Shown here piece by piece: positions 1 through 12,745 of a stretch of 64,000 nucleotides of DNA. The DNA comes from Epiperipatus broadwayi. Taxonomy: Eukaryota > Onychophora > Udeonychophora > Euonychophora > Peripatidae. Under the pieces are notes generated by a model. The model was not told where the DNA came from. It saw nothing but the letters and a program-made list of their open reading frames with translations, and did not search any database. Position 1 is the stretch's first letter, and every line of letters begins with the position of its first letter. The position numbers and the translations under genes were made by a program. The stretch spans positions 2,300,909 through 2,364,908 of the forward strand of contig JAQFVV010012530.1 in the NCBI GenBank assembly GCA_028023455.1, read 5' to 3'.

Positions 1-95
1 TTGCTGCAATAATGAAAGTGCAGTCAGAGTAGATTGAGATTTTTTTTAAAATTTATATAATCAAAGCGATCTTCTCCCACCTGGTTCAATTAGCT
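1..95 (+). repeat. Probable 3' end of the 5' LTR of degenerate gypsy element 1 (partial)
   Basis: The stretch from about 12 to 93 recurs in the same orientation at 6236-6317 with few differences; both contain the words gcagtcagagtagattgaga and cacctggttcaat. The two copies bracket a decayed Ty3/gypsy coding region, so the simplest reading is that they are the ends of its two LTRs and that the 5' LTR begins before the window. No clear primer binding site starting TGG follows, so the LTR assignment is inference. Confidence 0.5.
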
Positions 96-807
96 TTTCA
101 ACATAGATGCTGAACTGTCATATGTTAATAGCAATTATAAATGCAATTAAAGTAGAATTAATAGTTTGAAAATAAAGTCTTGAAGAAATGCTAAATTGTA
201 CCATTATAAATATGAAAATGGTGTACAGTTAAGAAAAAGAAGGGATCAAAGCAAACAAACTATAATAAATTTAAATGAAAAGAGAGTCTAAAGAGATAGA
301 TGATTGAGGCAGATTGGGGTATTGAGGATAAGATGGAGATGGAACGGATTAAGTGTGTGGGATGCCATCATATGCTTCATTCAAAAAAATATTTGAAATA
401 AACAAAAATAAGTACTTTTTTTTTTTTTGAAAACTAAAAAGTATGGAAATGCTTATAGAAGAAATAAGATGATGGAGGTAAAAAATAGGGCAACACAACA
501 AGAGGATAAGGAAAGACATGATAATGATAGAAGAAATGTGGGAAAGCACAAGAACATGCACAGATATAGAAAGAGTTAATGCAGTGAATCAGTTGCTAAA
601 AATAAAGATATTTCAGGGTACATAGGAGAGGCTCCAAAAACACCTTGATAGTCTGGAATGTTATTTAATGCTGAATAAATTAAGTGAAGTAGCCAGGGTC
701 ACTATAGCTCACAGTCATATACATGGCTATACTCAATTCTGGTGGGATTCTTTATTCTCAAAACCAGCAACATTTGGAGAATACAAACAGGCATTCCTGG
801 CAAACTA

Positions 808-867
808 AGGACCAGGTGGCACAGGACAAATGGTGACAGGACCAGGTGGCACAGGACAAATGGTGAC
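808..867 (+). repeat. 30-bp tandem duplication inside element 1 gag
   Basis: Two identical adjacent 30-bp units occupy 808-837 and 838-867. The unit contains ggtggcacaggacaaatggt. The related gag of element 2 has no such duplication, so it arose after the copies separated. Confidence 0.9.
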
Positions 868-1449
868 CTAGGAAACTTGCACATTTTTCCAAGGACAACT
901 GGCAAAATTAAGATTGATCATGACATACCCTTTATCTGAGTGGCGAATTATACGAATAGTTAGATGTAACTTTTCTAAGGATATAGAGCAAATGATAATT
1001 GGAATAAAACAGGAAATGGTGGAGCAAGTGGCCAAAGTATTCAGAGCACTGACAGCAGTAGGCAGATTAGGAAGAATAAGGACAGAGAATATAAATTTTA
1101 GGAAATAGATGAATGGAGGAGCAGTGCGAAATATTATGCTTTCAAAAGAAGTCAGGATAAGAAAGGTGGTGAACCAGAGACTGAGGGGAAGGACAAAACA
1201 CAGATGGGAAGATACAATAGGGAAAACAGTCATATGCAAGTAACAAACCTGGTGTGTATCTGGAAAGAGGGAGCCAATAATGGCACTTCAGGGCTGTCCA
1301 AAAGTGAAAATAGTAATAGAAGTGGTGATAACCTGTGCTTTTCTTGATTCAGAGAGCCAGGTAACAGTAGGGTTCCAGGAAATGTTTGATAGAATGAGTC
1401 ATGTTAACTCTAAAGCCAAAATTTTGCCGTTAAAAAAAAGATATATGTC

Positions 1450-1767
1450 ATGATGGCTAATAGTAAAAGGGTGAGACTGGTATCAAAACAGGTATGGATG
1501 AACATGCACATAGTGGAGAAAGAATATAGCCATGTACTGCTTGGCATGGAGAGTCTGATCCACAAAGTTATACTGGGATCAGACTTTATGCATAAGACAG
1601 GCTTTGTGCTAAATTATAAACAAAGTCAGGTAAAACTGAACAATAAAGCAATTACGTTTGCAACAGACCAAGCAGATAGGTCTACAGGGGAGTACTGCAC
1701 ACAAAGTGCAGTGATAAAAATAGAGATAAAGGAAAAAGATAAAAGAATCAAGGTTTATAAACAATGA
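1450..1767 (+). pseudogene. Protease fragment of element 1 (longest open segment)
   Basis: This 105-codon open segment corresponds to the C-terminal half of the retroviral-type aspartic protease and the linker to RT. The motif VILGSDFMHKTGF parallels AVLGSDFLHMNKC in element 2. The catalytic DSG region lies upstream in another frame, near 1345, and reads DSE. It is open by chance survival within a decayed gene and is not a separate gene. Confidence 0.7.
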
Positions 1768-4210
1768 TCAAAAGGAATGACTAGAGCAAATGCTAAATCA
1801 ATGATAGCATTTTTTCTGAAGTCTCTGAAGTAATTCAAGGGTAAGAGCATAGGATAAAACTCAAGGCATCAACCATATCAGTCACAGGCATACCCTATCT
1901 CACATCATTATAGGGGTGAGGTGGAAAAACAAATGGAGAAAATGCTTAAATGGAGAATCATCTTTAAATACTCATCCCCTTTTAATAACCCTATTGTAAC
2001 TGTAAAAAAAAGGACGGGTCCATTCGGGTTTGCTTAGATGCTTGGCAATTAAATAAAATAACTATAACCTGACATAAACACCCCTCTACCCATGAACAAG
2101 TTACTGTCAAAAGTCTGTAATAAGAGAACATTTTCAACATTTGATTTGACTGCCAGTTACTGTCAGATCAAGCTTCACCCTAAGATCAGAAATATACTGC
2201 TTTCAGTACAATGGATATGCATATAACTTTAATTGGACCCCCTTTGATTTAAAAAAATAGCAGAGCAGGGCTAATACAGTGTCTAGATCAAGTATTATCA
2301 GACGGTATCAAAAATTTAGTAGTAATGTATGTAGATGATATTATATTGGCATCAGAAAGTAAAGGAGCATTTCATGCCCTTCGAGCAGCTGTTGCGCAAA
2401 TGCAGACACAAGGGAATCAAAAAATAAATTTAAGTAAAAGCAACTAAATGACCACCAAAGTAAAGTTTAGGCCACATAATCAGTGAAAAGGGAATCCAAT
2501 CAGATCCTGAGAAAATTTAGGCAATCCAGGAGTTTCCTAGGCCTAGGAATAAAAAACATATGAAGTCTTTCCTAGGATTATGCAATTTTTATAACCGGTT
2601 TTACAAAAAAAATTTTTTTGATAAGCAACCATTACAGCAATTGCTTTTAAAAAAAGACAATTGGTGTGGACTGAACACCATGAATGTAGCTTCCAAAATG
2701 TGAAAATAGAGTTTTTAGAAAAGATTATGTATGTTGTCAGACCCTGATTTTTGTAAGCCATTTTTTGTGCAAACTTACAATAGTGGGTTTGATTGGGAGC
2801 TACTCTGTCCCAAATACAAGAGAGAGGTCAACACGGGGTACTTTTATTTATTAGCCACTTATTGCAGGGTCCACAAATAAAGTGCACTGCAACTGAGAAG
2901 GAGGCTTAGCAATTGTATAGGTGTTTAAAAAGTTTCACCAATTTCTGATAGGATCTGAGGTAATTATAATTACTGATCACAAAAGCCTCAAATTCTTAAG
3001 CCATAGCTTTCTTATGAACAGCTGCTTAATAAAGTGGAATTGTTTCTCCAAGAATTCAATTACAGCATGAAATACTGCCAAGGTAAAGAAAATTTCATGG
3101 CAGACACATTAAGCCAATATCATGCAGCACAGAGGCAACATCATTTAAGTTGTGATGGTGCATATATTGCCACGATGCAGAAGTGATGAGGCAGAAAAAT
3201 GCCTTCGAAGGTTAAAAGATTGGCAAAGCAAGGATTATGATTGCAGGCAGATAATGAAGTATTTACATCACCAACCTGTGACGAGAATCAGAAATAACCT
3301 ATTACGGAGGGATAGGAAGCACTATTGCTAAAATGGGGGCTTTTACAGCATAGAAATGAAAAGGATAAATAAAAGCTGATAGAGTTGGAGGTTGGTTGAG
3401 CCAGTAGTTTTACTGGCTAGGAATGTATTCCAGCATCTTAGACATTATAGAAGAGTGCAAAATATGCTCAAAGACAAAATTAGTTAATGTATCTGGGATG
3501 GGGACGCTAAGGCTGATATATGCTCAACAACTGAGTAGTTTAATGGCTATAGATGTTTACGGACTATTGCCTCTATTTAATAAAATGAAATACCTCATTA
3601 TGGCCTATGAAGTACTTTCAAAACCAGTGGCTGCATATCCTGTCTCATGTAAACACTAAATGAACACTGCAGGCTCTGGAACAATGGCAGTTGGAACTGT
3701 AGGAATCCTTGGCAAAATCATATCTCATCATGGAACACCATTTGTGTCTGATGAGTGGAAAATGGACTGAGACACCTGGAATAAAACATGTATGTCAATC
3801 CATAACCCGCAGTCCAATCCATGTGAATGATTCATGCAGGAACTGGGATAACTGTTTCAAGTATACATACACAATGATCATTGGAAGTGTGTTAAGGAGA
3901 TTCCATGGATATTTAATATGATGAATTGGTCAAAAAATGAGTTTACAGGGTTCGAAGTGATCCAGCTTCACTTTGGCAAGAATATACCATACCCATTTAA
4001 GACCAGGCTACCAGTGGGAAAAGGCCCAATAGATAAAAGGAAGGATGCTGAGCAAGTGCAAATTAGGCTAGAGAAGATGGGTAAATTAAGGCAGAAGAGC
4101 CAAAAAAGGGCCAAAGATAGATTTATGGTAGGAGACAAGATCATGATAAGAGTCCACCCTGTAAGCCATCCCAAAAAACATTTACAAAAAGTTTCAACCA
4201 ATCTATGATG

Positions 4211-6235
4211 GTCTGTACATAATAATATAAAAATACAATAACAATAAGGGCGGGGAGGAAAAAGGAACATATAAAACCCAGTCACTAAGAGTAATAAAGA
4301 GGAAAAGGGAACCACCAGACAGACAGTGAACAGGTACAGGAGTGGATAGGAACTGTAGGTCACAAAATTGAAATGTCTTTGGGATATGCAAAAGGGGAAC
4401 AATAAGTAAAAATATAAAGAAATTATTGGAGATAAAATAATCAAACTGATACATTTTACTCTCAAATGAAGGGCAGTGTAATGTACGGCTAGTGAATAGC
4501 ACTACATGTTTCATAATTTTTTAAGAAAATATAATTAGTTTTAAGGTTGTTTTAAAGGGAATTTAAAAAAAAAAATACTGCAGCATCATTTATTATTAAA
4601 TACTCAGATGAAAATTCATTAAAGAAACCGGTAAAGTTTTAAGAAAGAAGTTTTAAGAAAATGAAATATAAGTTAGAAAGTTTTAAAGAGTTTTTTGTAA
4701 AGAAATGCCAATTGTTAAAAGATAAAGCATTGTGTCATCTTGTTATAATAAACAGTTTTGGTAGCTAAAGAGTGAATAGGGAAGGTGGAAAACTAATTAA
4801 GTAAAATATTAAAACTAGAGTTCTATCTTTTCATAAACTTAAAGTAAAAAATGTGTGTGTGGAAAAATAAAAATTGAGTTAAAAAAAGTAAGGAAATAAT
4901 AACTAAATTGCATTAAATGAAAACAATGGAAAATAATTCAAGATGGTACCTTATCTGGAGACTAGATTAATCTATGCAAAAATGCAGATTAAAAAAACAA
5001 TGGAAATGTAATTAACAAAATTTTGTAAATTAATTAAACTAGATTGGAATGATAACTAGAGACAATAAAGAGACTGAAAAATCCATTCATGACCATTTTA
5101 GTTCAGTTTTCTTAATGTTTGCAGTTCCAGCATCATTCATAGTAATCATTACGATTAAGTATCTACTTGTATTGCTACCATGAAAGAATTTCCAGAGAAG
5201 AGAAGACAGGAAAAGCTATTACCATCCCTAGAATGCAATTAGGTGTCTTCACATTTACCGAAGCACCATCTAACATCATGCAATGCTAGACAGTCACCGG
5301 AGTGTTAGACCATCTTCTTACCCAGTCCTCCAGAACATAAGCCCACCATATAGAATTCATGCCCATTTAATAATCTGAACAGTCAAGGAATATCTATCTC
5401 AGTGAAAGTAGGAAGTCAGCCAAGAGCCAAAACCATTAGTAGAGTCCAAAAATCCAACCAGTTGGTGATCAATACAACAAAAGAAAATTAGTGGTATCTT
5501 TACAAGTGTAAAGTGCAAAATCCTAGGTAACTATGAACTTCTTTACTCCTATTCATAAACTGATCATGTTCGAATAAGACTTCATTGAACTTTGATAGCT
5601 GTAACAATCTTTAAGTGTCTCCTGTAAGTCATTATATAGAATGAACCCCAATATGTGCAGGCATATTTAATTTTCTCATAATGTTTTAATATGTGCAAAG
5701 CGTTCCATTTAGTAATGAATTTATAATTCAATGTGTGTGTACATATTTATATTTAAATGTTTTAGTTATAGTATTCTTTATTATTATATATTTCAACTAG
5801 AAGTACATTTAAATAAACTTATAATGTTCTTTTATTATATTCTTTATTACCATGTTTTTTTTTATTAAAAGTTTTTTTAAATAAATCATTTGTGTTGCTA
5901 ATTAGTTTGATTGGTTCTCTTTGATAACTATGCGACATAGTTAAAAGTAAACATTAAGCAGTATGTTATAGTTTATCTCCCCTATACTTAAAGAACTAGC
6001 TAGGGATTGATCAAGTGCTAAATTCTATACCTGTCATCTAGGCATACTAATTATAACTCATGATTAGCTAGCGCCTGAGATTTTACCTCAAAACAAATAA
6101 AAATGCTTTGGATGGCAGGGTTTGAATTTATCAGCCGAGAAGTTCTATAGCCTGGAAATGTGGCTGTAGGTTAAACTTCATATAGCCTCAGTGTGGTTAT
6201 AGGTGACATTGGTCTTATCCACCTTCTGTATTTGA
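4211..6235 (+). other. Probable 3' untranslated region and 3' LTR body of element 1
   Basis: No coding sequence is recognisable. The stretch lies between the end of the integrase C-terminal domain and the direct repeat at 6236. If that repeat is the LTR end, most of this ~2 kb is LTR. That would agree with the ~2.6-kb LTRs of element 2, although the two LTR sequences do not look alike. I could not locate the polypurine tract or the LTR start. Positions 5150-5540 are less AT-rich than their surroundings. Confidence 0.35.
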
Positions 6236-6317
6236 CATGAAAGCGCAGTCAGAGTAGATTGAGATTTTTTTTAATTTATATAATCAGAGTGATCTTCTCT
6301 CACCTGGTTCAATATAG
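6236..6317 (+). repeat. Probable 3' end of the 3' LTR of element 1
   Basis: Direct repeat partner of positions 12-93. Similarity stops just after cacctggttcaat, as expected for an LTR end joined to host DNA here and to internal element DNA at the other copy. No target-site duplication can be tested because the upstream end lies outside the window. Confidence 0.5.
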
Positions 6318-6559
6318 ACATCCATTTTAATAACAATTAAATTCTTATTGCCCAGGAAATGGTCTGATAATTAACTCTGTGAATTTATCATTGTGCACTT
6401 ACATTGACAGTATTGTATAAACAATTCAGTAACGTTTCATAATCTTGACATATCGATGTCACAGTTGTGTTTATGTTGACATGTGGTAATGTCTTACTGA
6501 GGTTTATCATTGAATAGAGGAGTTCAAATTCAAGGAATGAACACACATTAAATTTCTTA

Positions 6560-6890
6560 TTAAACTTGCCAGTCGAAATGAAATCAGGAACATGTTAGTC
6601 CAAATTTATGGAAATAAAGAAAATGGCAAGATAGAAATGGGTTAATATTTTTTTTTGAGTGGAGAGAAAGTGTCAATGATGAAGAGAGGTCAGGGCATCA
6701 CTGATGAGAACATTACAAAAATTCATCAAATTTTCCATCAAAATCATTAGCTAACCACAAGAAGCATAGAAGACCAAATAAACATGAACAGAAGAATAGT
6801 TATGAAAATCTTATGGGAAAGATGTATGCAAAAATGCACTAATCCCTGTATGAGTTTTTTAATCAGAAAACAAATAACTCACCTGAGTTA
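6560..6890 (+). pseudogene. Mariner-type transposase N-terminal domain remnant
   Basis: Reading across frame breaks gives the signature of the SETMAR/mariner HTH_48 domain: a segment like MARYRWVNIFF, then EWRESVNDEERSGHH (6655-6704), then TDENITKIHQIFHQNH and LTTRSIEDQINMNR (6700-6795). In family members the order is a W...F..GRESV.D.ERSGRPS motif followed by TDENI and a helix-turn-helix around LT.R.IA..LN.. . At least one frameshift and several stops are present, and the catalytic DDE domain is not visible downstream. Dead remnant. Confidence 0.65.
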
Positions 6891-8780
6891 ACTTTCAATA
6901 ATATTTTTCTTTATCTGAAGATAAAGGAAATATTGAAAGGAAAACATTTTTATGACATTCAAGACATCAATAGTAAAACAATGACAGATCTGATAGTCAT
7001 TCGAGAACGAGTTCCAAAATTTCTTGGCTGGACCAAATAAATATTCTTTATAAAAGTAGTAAATTGGTTATAAATTCATAAAGCATATACATAACTGTAA
7101 AAAAAGTAGAAGTTAAAATTTCTGTTGAAGGGCAGCCATTTCAAGGCCTTTCATATGTTATCTGTTGTTCAATTCTGCTTCTTATAGTTTTGAAAATATT
7201 ATTTATCATATTCAAAGTGGTGGTGCATTCTCATCCAACATATATTATTGGATGTACCAATCAAAGTTATAGAAGATTGTTAATTTTATGCAATATAAAA
7301 TCAGTCAAATTTATACTCCTCTGAGCTATACAAACAATCTCAGCAACAAAAAGGCAAGGGTTTTTCCTTAGGTCTGATAGCTACAGAAATTCTAAAATAT
7401 GCAGGAAAGTGCTTTCTTTTCCTTCTTTAATTTATAAAGTATTTTATGAACCCCCTGATGCTGATATTTCTCTCTTTTTAGGCATTGTAAATTTTATAGT
7501 TGGTGGATGAATACTTCTTATAAGTACAGTAAAGCTGTTATAAGTTGACAATAGGTGTACATAATTTTGAGAAGATAGGAGTTAAGAGTTATAGTTTCTG
7601 ATAGAAGAACAACTGTCTTAAAGTCCTTGCAAATGTAATCAGTGTTTGTTTGATTCTGCTTTTTATAGTTTAGGATGCAAACTTAATCATCAGACCTCAT
7701 AAATGACAACAAAATTGCTTCTTGTGAACTTCATGAAAGTCCTATTTCTGAAATCAATTAAATTTTGTATTACTTCAATATGAATCCAAAATTTAAAAAA
7801 ATCAAATTCAATGCTTTTGTTGTTTATTTGCTTACAGTTTTGAAATGATCTACAGCCTTCATCAGAACTGTTATACAAATGTTGACAATTGATATGCCTT
7901 GTTCATCGACTATTTACTACTAGAACTGATAAGAATCATTCATCTGATCATGACTATCTGATACATGTCCAGTAAGGATGCAGTAAGGTCTCATTATAAT
8001 AAAATTAAATTATGCAATCGAGTAAATATGTAAACTGACACTATTCTGAATGACCAGGCAACCTATTCAAAGCTATTAGTATTTTAAGCCAATTCTGCTT
8101 TACCTTGTTCATTTATCATAAAATAAGCCATGTTTTATGTTAACATGAAGCATGGGTTACTCGATGACTTTCATGGACTGAAATTACAATGAAGTGTGGC
8201 TTACTCGATGACTTTCCTGATTTGTCTGAAGCATGAAAATGGTTATAGTTTCTTTATTGGCACAAATCTGCTGATGGGCTCAACCATTACATCAATCTCA
8301 TCAGAAGCCATATATTAATTACAGTTTAAAAAGAAATATAAAAATTTAGTTGAGAAATGAAAGAAATAGTTGTATAAATTATGCACATACGAATATATAT
8401 ATATTAAAAAGTAATTTACAATTATTTTCAGTTTAGCATAATGAATATATGGTTTATATATATATATGGACACTTTATATATCGGTGTAGGTAGAAAATA
8501 ATATTTTATATTTGAACTAAAAGTAACGGATAAAATAAGAAGTTTGCAGAAAATAATATTTCTTGATTATTGTCTCTAGGGAGAAGTTATTGGATGTAGA
8601 AGCAGACAATCATACATATAAATATATAACAATAATCTAATTACAATCATATTATAAACAAATAAAAAAGCAATCATAAGTGATAAAAAAGAACAAACAA
8701 AGCCATTAATCTCAGATCTAAAGTACAACAAGATGCTTATTAAATAAAGAAAAATAAAATACATTCAGTTAAGATAAATA
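6891..8780. other. AT-rich DNA, no gene; weak internal repeats
   Basis: No credible coding sequence. Two diverged direct copies of a ~140-bp segment are visible at about 7040-7195 and 7520-7670, both with ...taagttg/aaatt..., gaagttaa and ...tctgcttyttatagttt. A short repeat of ttactcgatgactttc occurs near 8157 and 8201. Only short chance ORFs are open. Confidence 0.4.
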
Positions 8781-8790
8781 AATAATTTGT

Positions 8791-8898
8791 TTGTTAAAAT
8801 AAAAACTAAAAATAAATTATGACGATTCATTAAAGAAATCATGTTTATTAAAATAAGAACTAAAAATAAATTATGACGTTTCATTAAAGAAATCATGT
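8791..8898 (+). repeat. 54-bp tandem duplication
   Basis: Units at 8791-8844 and 8845-8898 differ at about three bases. Both contain actaaaaataaattatgacg and tcattaaagaaatcatgt. It is a local tandem duplication in AT-rich DNA. Confidence 0.9.
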
Positions 8899-9760
8899 AG
8901 AAGTGACTAGAAATAATAACAGTGATGGACTACTGTCAAAACATCAATTGCAATGACCATAAGAGAGCCTACATAGTGTCAGTTTATATATTAACCAAAA
9001 TGTATGATTTTATTTTAATTATTGATTTTATATACAAGAAAGTCCATGACTCATTAAGTATCATGTGATGTTTGGAAATTTAGAGTGTATTGTTGCTAAC
9101 AAACAAAAAACAGATTTTGAGTGATATAAATATGTCAACAATGAGGTAACCCCTAATTTAAAATAAATTATAATTTGGACCTGAACTCTTAACAAGTGAA
9201 AAAATAAACACATACACATTATAAATGGACACTACTTAAGTAAGAACCAGAGTGATCTTTTATATTCAAGGTAAAATATGATCCTAAATAATTAACTTTT
9301 CAATTACAACCTAAAACAATAGAAGGCTCACAAGACCAGTTTTTTAAATCCTCGTGATCAGTTGCATCAAGTTCTTAACCCTCACTAAACATGAATGAAA
9401 GTAACACAGAATATTATTTCATATAAAGCAAATGACAAAGATATAAAAAAGAGAATACACAGGTGTAAAATATAATGCAAAAATAGTTAATAAGCTACTA
9501 CATTCTGGCTAAGTAAATATAATCAGTTCCACTTTTTATAAATGTTATGATATGTGTAATATATTGACATTATGCCTGATAAATATCAACCAATCAAATC
9601 TTAGATTTGCAACACCCTTCTTCCAAACACTGTAAATCTCAAACTATCTTCAGTATAAAATTTCCCTGAACAAATTAACTCACTATACAAGCAAGTTAGC
9701 TTAGATTGAAAATATTTTTATGTCTTTCAATTAGATTGATTGTATAACATAGATAAGGAT
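8899..9760. other. AT-rich intergenic DNA, nothing recognised
   Basis: No coding, RNA or repeat feature could be supported. The sequence is AT-rich with scattered short runs. Confidence 0.4.
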
Positions 9761-9764
9761 GCAT

Positions 9765-9900
9765 TAGGTCATAAAGACCCAAATACAATGTTCCAAGATC
9801 CAAAGTTCCTCCCTGATGAAAGCCATAAGCTTGAAAGCAGTCTGGTAATTTTGGATAGGACAGCACAAAATAGGGATCTGTTAAGCTTTGTCATCTGGAA
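9765..9900 (+). repeat. Diverged family A repeat fragment
   Basis: The segment reads like the family A composites at 17543-18650 and 29999-31132: gatccaaagttcctccctga, then gaaagccataagcttgaaa, then a diverged ...ctggtaattttgga... where the others have ctggggatattgga. It shows that family A is dispersed and that this copy is older. The open frame across it is chance. Confidence 0.5.
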
Positions 9901-10905
9901 TCTATATTTACTCATCCAATCTTATAGTAAGTGGCATAGAAATGGTGAAAAAGTATGCTGTTATATATGCTTATGCAAGTATGCTATAGTAATGAATATG
10001 AGAAGCCTTGTTATAATAATTCACAACAGCAACCATCACCCTTTTATACCCAACATTAAACTCACCACTTCAATTAATAATCAACTATTCACTATAGTAA
10101 TATATATATTGTAACCAGTTGGATTACATAACACACAATAATATAGTGTGTGTGCATAAATATATATAAAGTTGAAAGGAAAAGTAGAAATAAACGCAGA
10201 CAAAAATTGCAGTAGATATTTTCTACATTCACATTGAAGTAAAAAAATAATAACACCTCTGATTTAAAATTTTGTTATGGATTAAACTTTTAAAAAGGTC
10301 TGACAAATAATATTTGTAATTCTGATTTTGAAATTTAAAAAAAAAGAAGCAAAATAATTTATTTTTTAAAATCTTTTAATTAAAACTTGTACAAAATATC
10401 TTTTTTAATTAATGCTTGTTTGCATTTCTACTATCTAGTTAAAAATCTTTGTAGATTAAAAATTTAAAGGATTATCACACCTTTGGTCAAATTCCAAAGA
10501 GTAAAGTAAAACATAAATATTACACTTTGATAGAAATTTCCAGCTTGTTTTCAAAAGGATTAGACAGTTTGAAAACAGTCACTATGCCTATACCACCTGA
10601 CCCAACCAAGATTATAAAAGGACTGATAAAAAATATCAGTTAGTTTTGCTTGCAGTTTTGTAAGAATTGGTTTTAATATTTTAAGCAATGGCTAACTTGG
10701 CAAACTGCAATGTTTGGCTTTAATTTTCAGTGGAATAGTTAGCAAAATAGCTAGCAGTTATATATAGCTCCTAAGAAGATCTAAGGGGGTATCAGTCCAG
10801 TAGCTGTCCCATAGTTTACTGCAGAGCTTTGATTCATGAGGCCAGGGTCACTTCAAATGGATCAACTAGCTGCTTAAATATGTTCTAGAAAATAGCTCGC
10901 CAATC
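9901..10905. other. AT-rich DNA without recognised genes
   Basis: No protein family or RNA recognised. Positions 10560-10850 are somewhat less AT-rich, but no open frame is persuasive. Confidence 0.35.
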
Positions 10906-10909
10906 CTGA

Positions 10910-11054
10910 ACAGAAGAAAACTCATGACATGCTAACAAATCACTTGAATTGTACCTCTTCCTGATACTGACAATTGCTTGGATTACAGAAGGAAGCTCAT
11001 GGTATGCCAACAAATTACTTCAATAGTTTTTCCTGATGATGACAACCAATCTGG
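10910..11054 (+). repeat. Diverged ~74-bp tandem repeat, possibly of coding origin
   Basis: Unit 1 (10910-10983) and unit 2 (10984 to about 11054) share acagaag.aa.ctcatg, gc.aacaaat.acttgaa/caa and cctgat..tgacaa. Unit 2 continues into an open frame to about 11110 (GYFSAGPKTKLTKRKLEEIG) that is more codon-like than its surroundings. It could be an old exon or TE coding fragment; I do not recognise the protein. Confidence 0.45.
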
Positions 11055-11109
11055 ATATTTTTCTGCTGGACCAAAAACCAAGCTTACCAAGAGAAAGCTT
11101 GAAGAAATT

Positions 11110-12660
11110 GGTGTACTTATGGTGCTGTTTATCTATATACGCGGGGAACCGCAGATAAACACGTTGTGTGTATATACAGTGAGTTATTTATTTTAATATT
11201 CCTTAAATCGACTTTTAAAAGTATAAGGTTATAACTTAAAGTTAAAACAAACAAGTAACTTTTGCTTGAGTTGAAATCTAACAGCAGTTATATATAATAA
11301 TGAAATTTTAAATGAGGTCTGAAGTGACAGATATATAAAACGATTTTATTTTTTGATTATTTAAGAAGAAAAAAAAGAGACATTTTATATTTAGAGACCT
11401 TGATAATTAATCAATAAATACCTGTCAAACAAAAGTTGACTTTATTTTGTTTGATAAAAAAAAAAAAGAACTTATAAAGTGAAACTAAATTTTAAATTAT
11501 ATATTTTGTTTATACACACTGTATATGTGAGAAATTTATGTATGTTTTTCAAATGGAATTAATTATGAAAAATATATTATTGTACCAAGTTAAAATATGT
11601 AACATCAGTGTGAGAATACACGCATACATATATATACATACATTTTTAAACATTTGTAGTTTTTTTTTATATACAACTGAAAGGTTTAATTGTGTATTTA
11701 TTTTATATGACAATTGTAATATAGTCAATTGTACTGCATATTTATGCATGCGCATATATGTCAATGCTTGTCAAATAGCATATATGCAAATTTTAATCAT
11801 TTTTTTTGTCATTATTGAATACCAATTGAAATACATTAATTGTATGTTATAAATGTCATGTCTGTGTGCACAGATAGATAAATAAATGTAACAATTTGAA
11901 TTTTGAATAGTAATTAGGTAAATTGCAATGTGATCATTTAAAATTTTGTATTGTAATCAAAATAAGAAAGATTATATGTGAGTAATTTTATTTTTATAGA
12001 TCTTAATTTCAATTTTTTTGTTATTGTTGTTAATAAACTTGTATTTAATTGTTAAAATTGTATTGCATCATCTCTTAGTCACATACAGTAATAGAGCTTG
12101 TGTTCTCTGAGCTAGATTCATGCATGGGATGAATATATAAATGGGGATGTGTATTTAGTGCTTTTGGGGCATCCAGCGATGATCAATCATCATCATCCTG
12201 GTTGGTGCATAAGATTATATTCTTTAAAGTCCATGCACTATCTTTTATTTTAGTTTAGCCTTATTAGGAGTTTGGCGAATACAAGTAGCCAGAGCATTGA
12301 TGATGATCAGCATGTTTTTATTTTCCAGCATTATTGTTTTGATTTCTGATTATTGTGTATTCTAATGGATGGGCATTAAACTGGTGCATCCAAATTGTTT
12401 AAATAATTGCTCAAAATGGCAAAGGCTCAATAGTTAGCCTGGTCTACAGAAGACCCATTTCTAATCCAGTCACAAGGTTGACTGTTGTTTATCTATTTTT
12501 TATTGTTCAAATCCAGCCACAAGATGGACTGTTGATTTTATTCTGATTTAGTTGATATTATTTATCATTTATGATGATGAATGGTTTATTTTTATTAGTA
12601 TTACTTACTTTATAATGCATGTTGATATATAATTGATGTATAGTTATTTTAGATACTCTA
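11110..12660. other. AT-rich DNA; short tandem duplication near 12460
   Basis: Nothing coding is supported; the overlapping ORFs on both strands at 11538-11852 are chance openings in AT-rich DNA. At about 12463-12535 the phrase aatccagycacaag.tkgac recurs after ~46 bp (aatccagtcacaaggttgac and aatccagccacaagatggac), a local duplication. Several atcatcatc-type runs occur near 12180-12310. Confidence 0.35.
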
Positions 12661-12665
12661 AGGCA

Positions 12666-12745
12666 GTGGACTTCAACCTTTTCACACCTGCGGACCGGCA
12701 AAAATAAGGATAAGATTTCGCGGACCGGCAGAAATCTACAGGTAA
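12666..12745 (+). mobile_element. hAT-like transposon terminus (solo end)
   Basis: The segment begins cagtggacttcaacctttt and continues with two copies of gcggaccggca. A CAGTGG..TCAACCTTTT start followed by GCGGACC is typical of hAT family ends in animals. No matching inverted terminus was found within a few kilobases, so this appears to be a broken end or a short non-autonomous derivative whose partner has been lost. Confidence 0.5.

Larger units (their letters stand above)
460..4210 (+). pseudogene. Degenerate Ty3/gypsy gag-pol (element 1)
   Basis: Fragments of a gag-pol polyprotein appear in the right order but in shifting frames with many stops. The gag capsid part lies at about 590-1130 and has motifs parallel to element 2 (HLDSLECY, GEYKQAFLAN). 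The protease region at 1290-1650 has DSE where DSG is expected, followed by VILGSDFM. RT lies at 1900-2560 with MYVDD at about 2328-2342. RNase H is at 2750-3010, and a tether ending ADTLSQYH is near 3100. Integrase has CKIC near 3455, the first catalytic Asp near 3550, DHGTPF near 3727 and NPQSNPCE near 3808. The C-terminal domain ends near 4205. It is the same family as the element at 44998-55553, which it matches throughout. It cannot encode a functional protein. Confidence 0.85.

Noticed and set aside
3968-4465. 165-codon minus-strand open frame
   Set aside because: Antisense to the integrase C-terminal remnant of element 1; hydrophobic composition is a strand artefact.
11538-11852. Overlapping open frames on both strands
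   Set aside because: AT-rich low-complexity sequence; both strands cannot plausibly be coding and no family is recognised.
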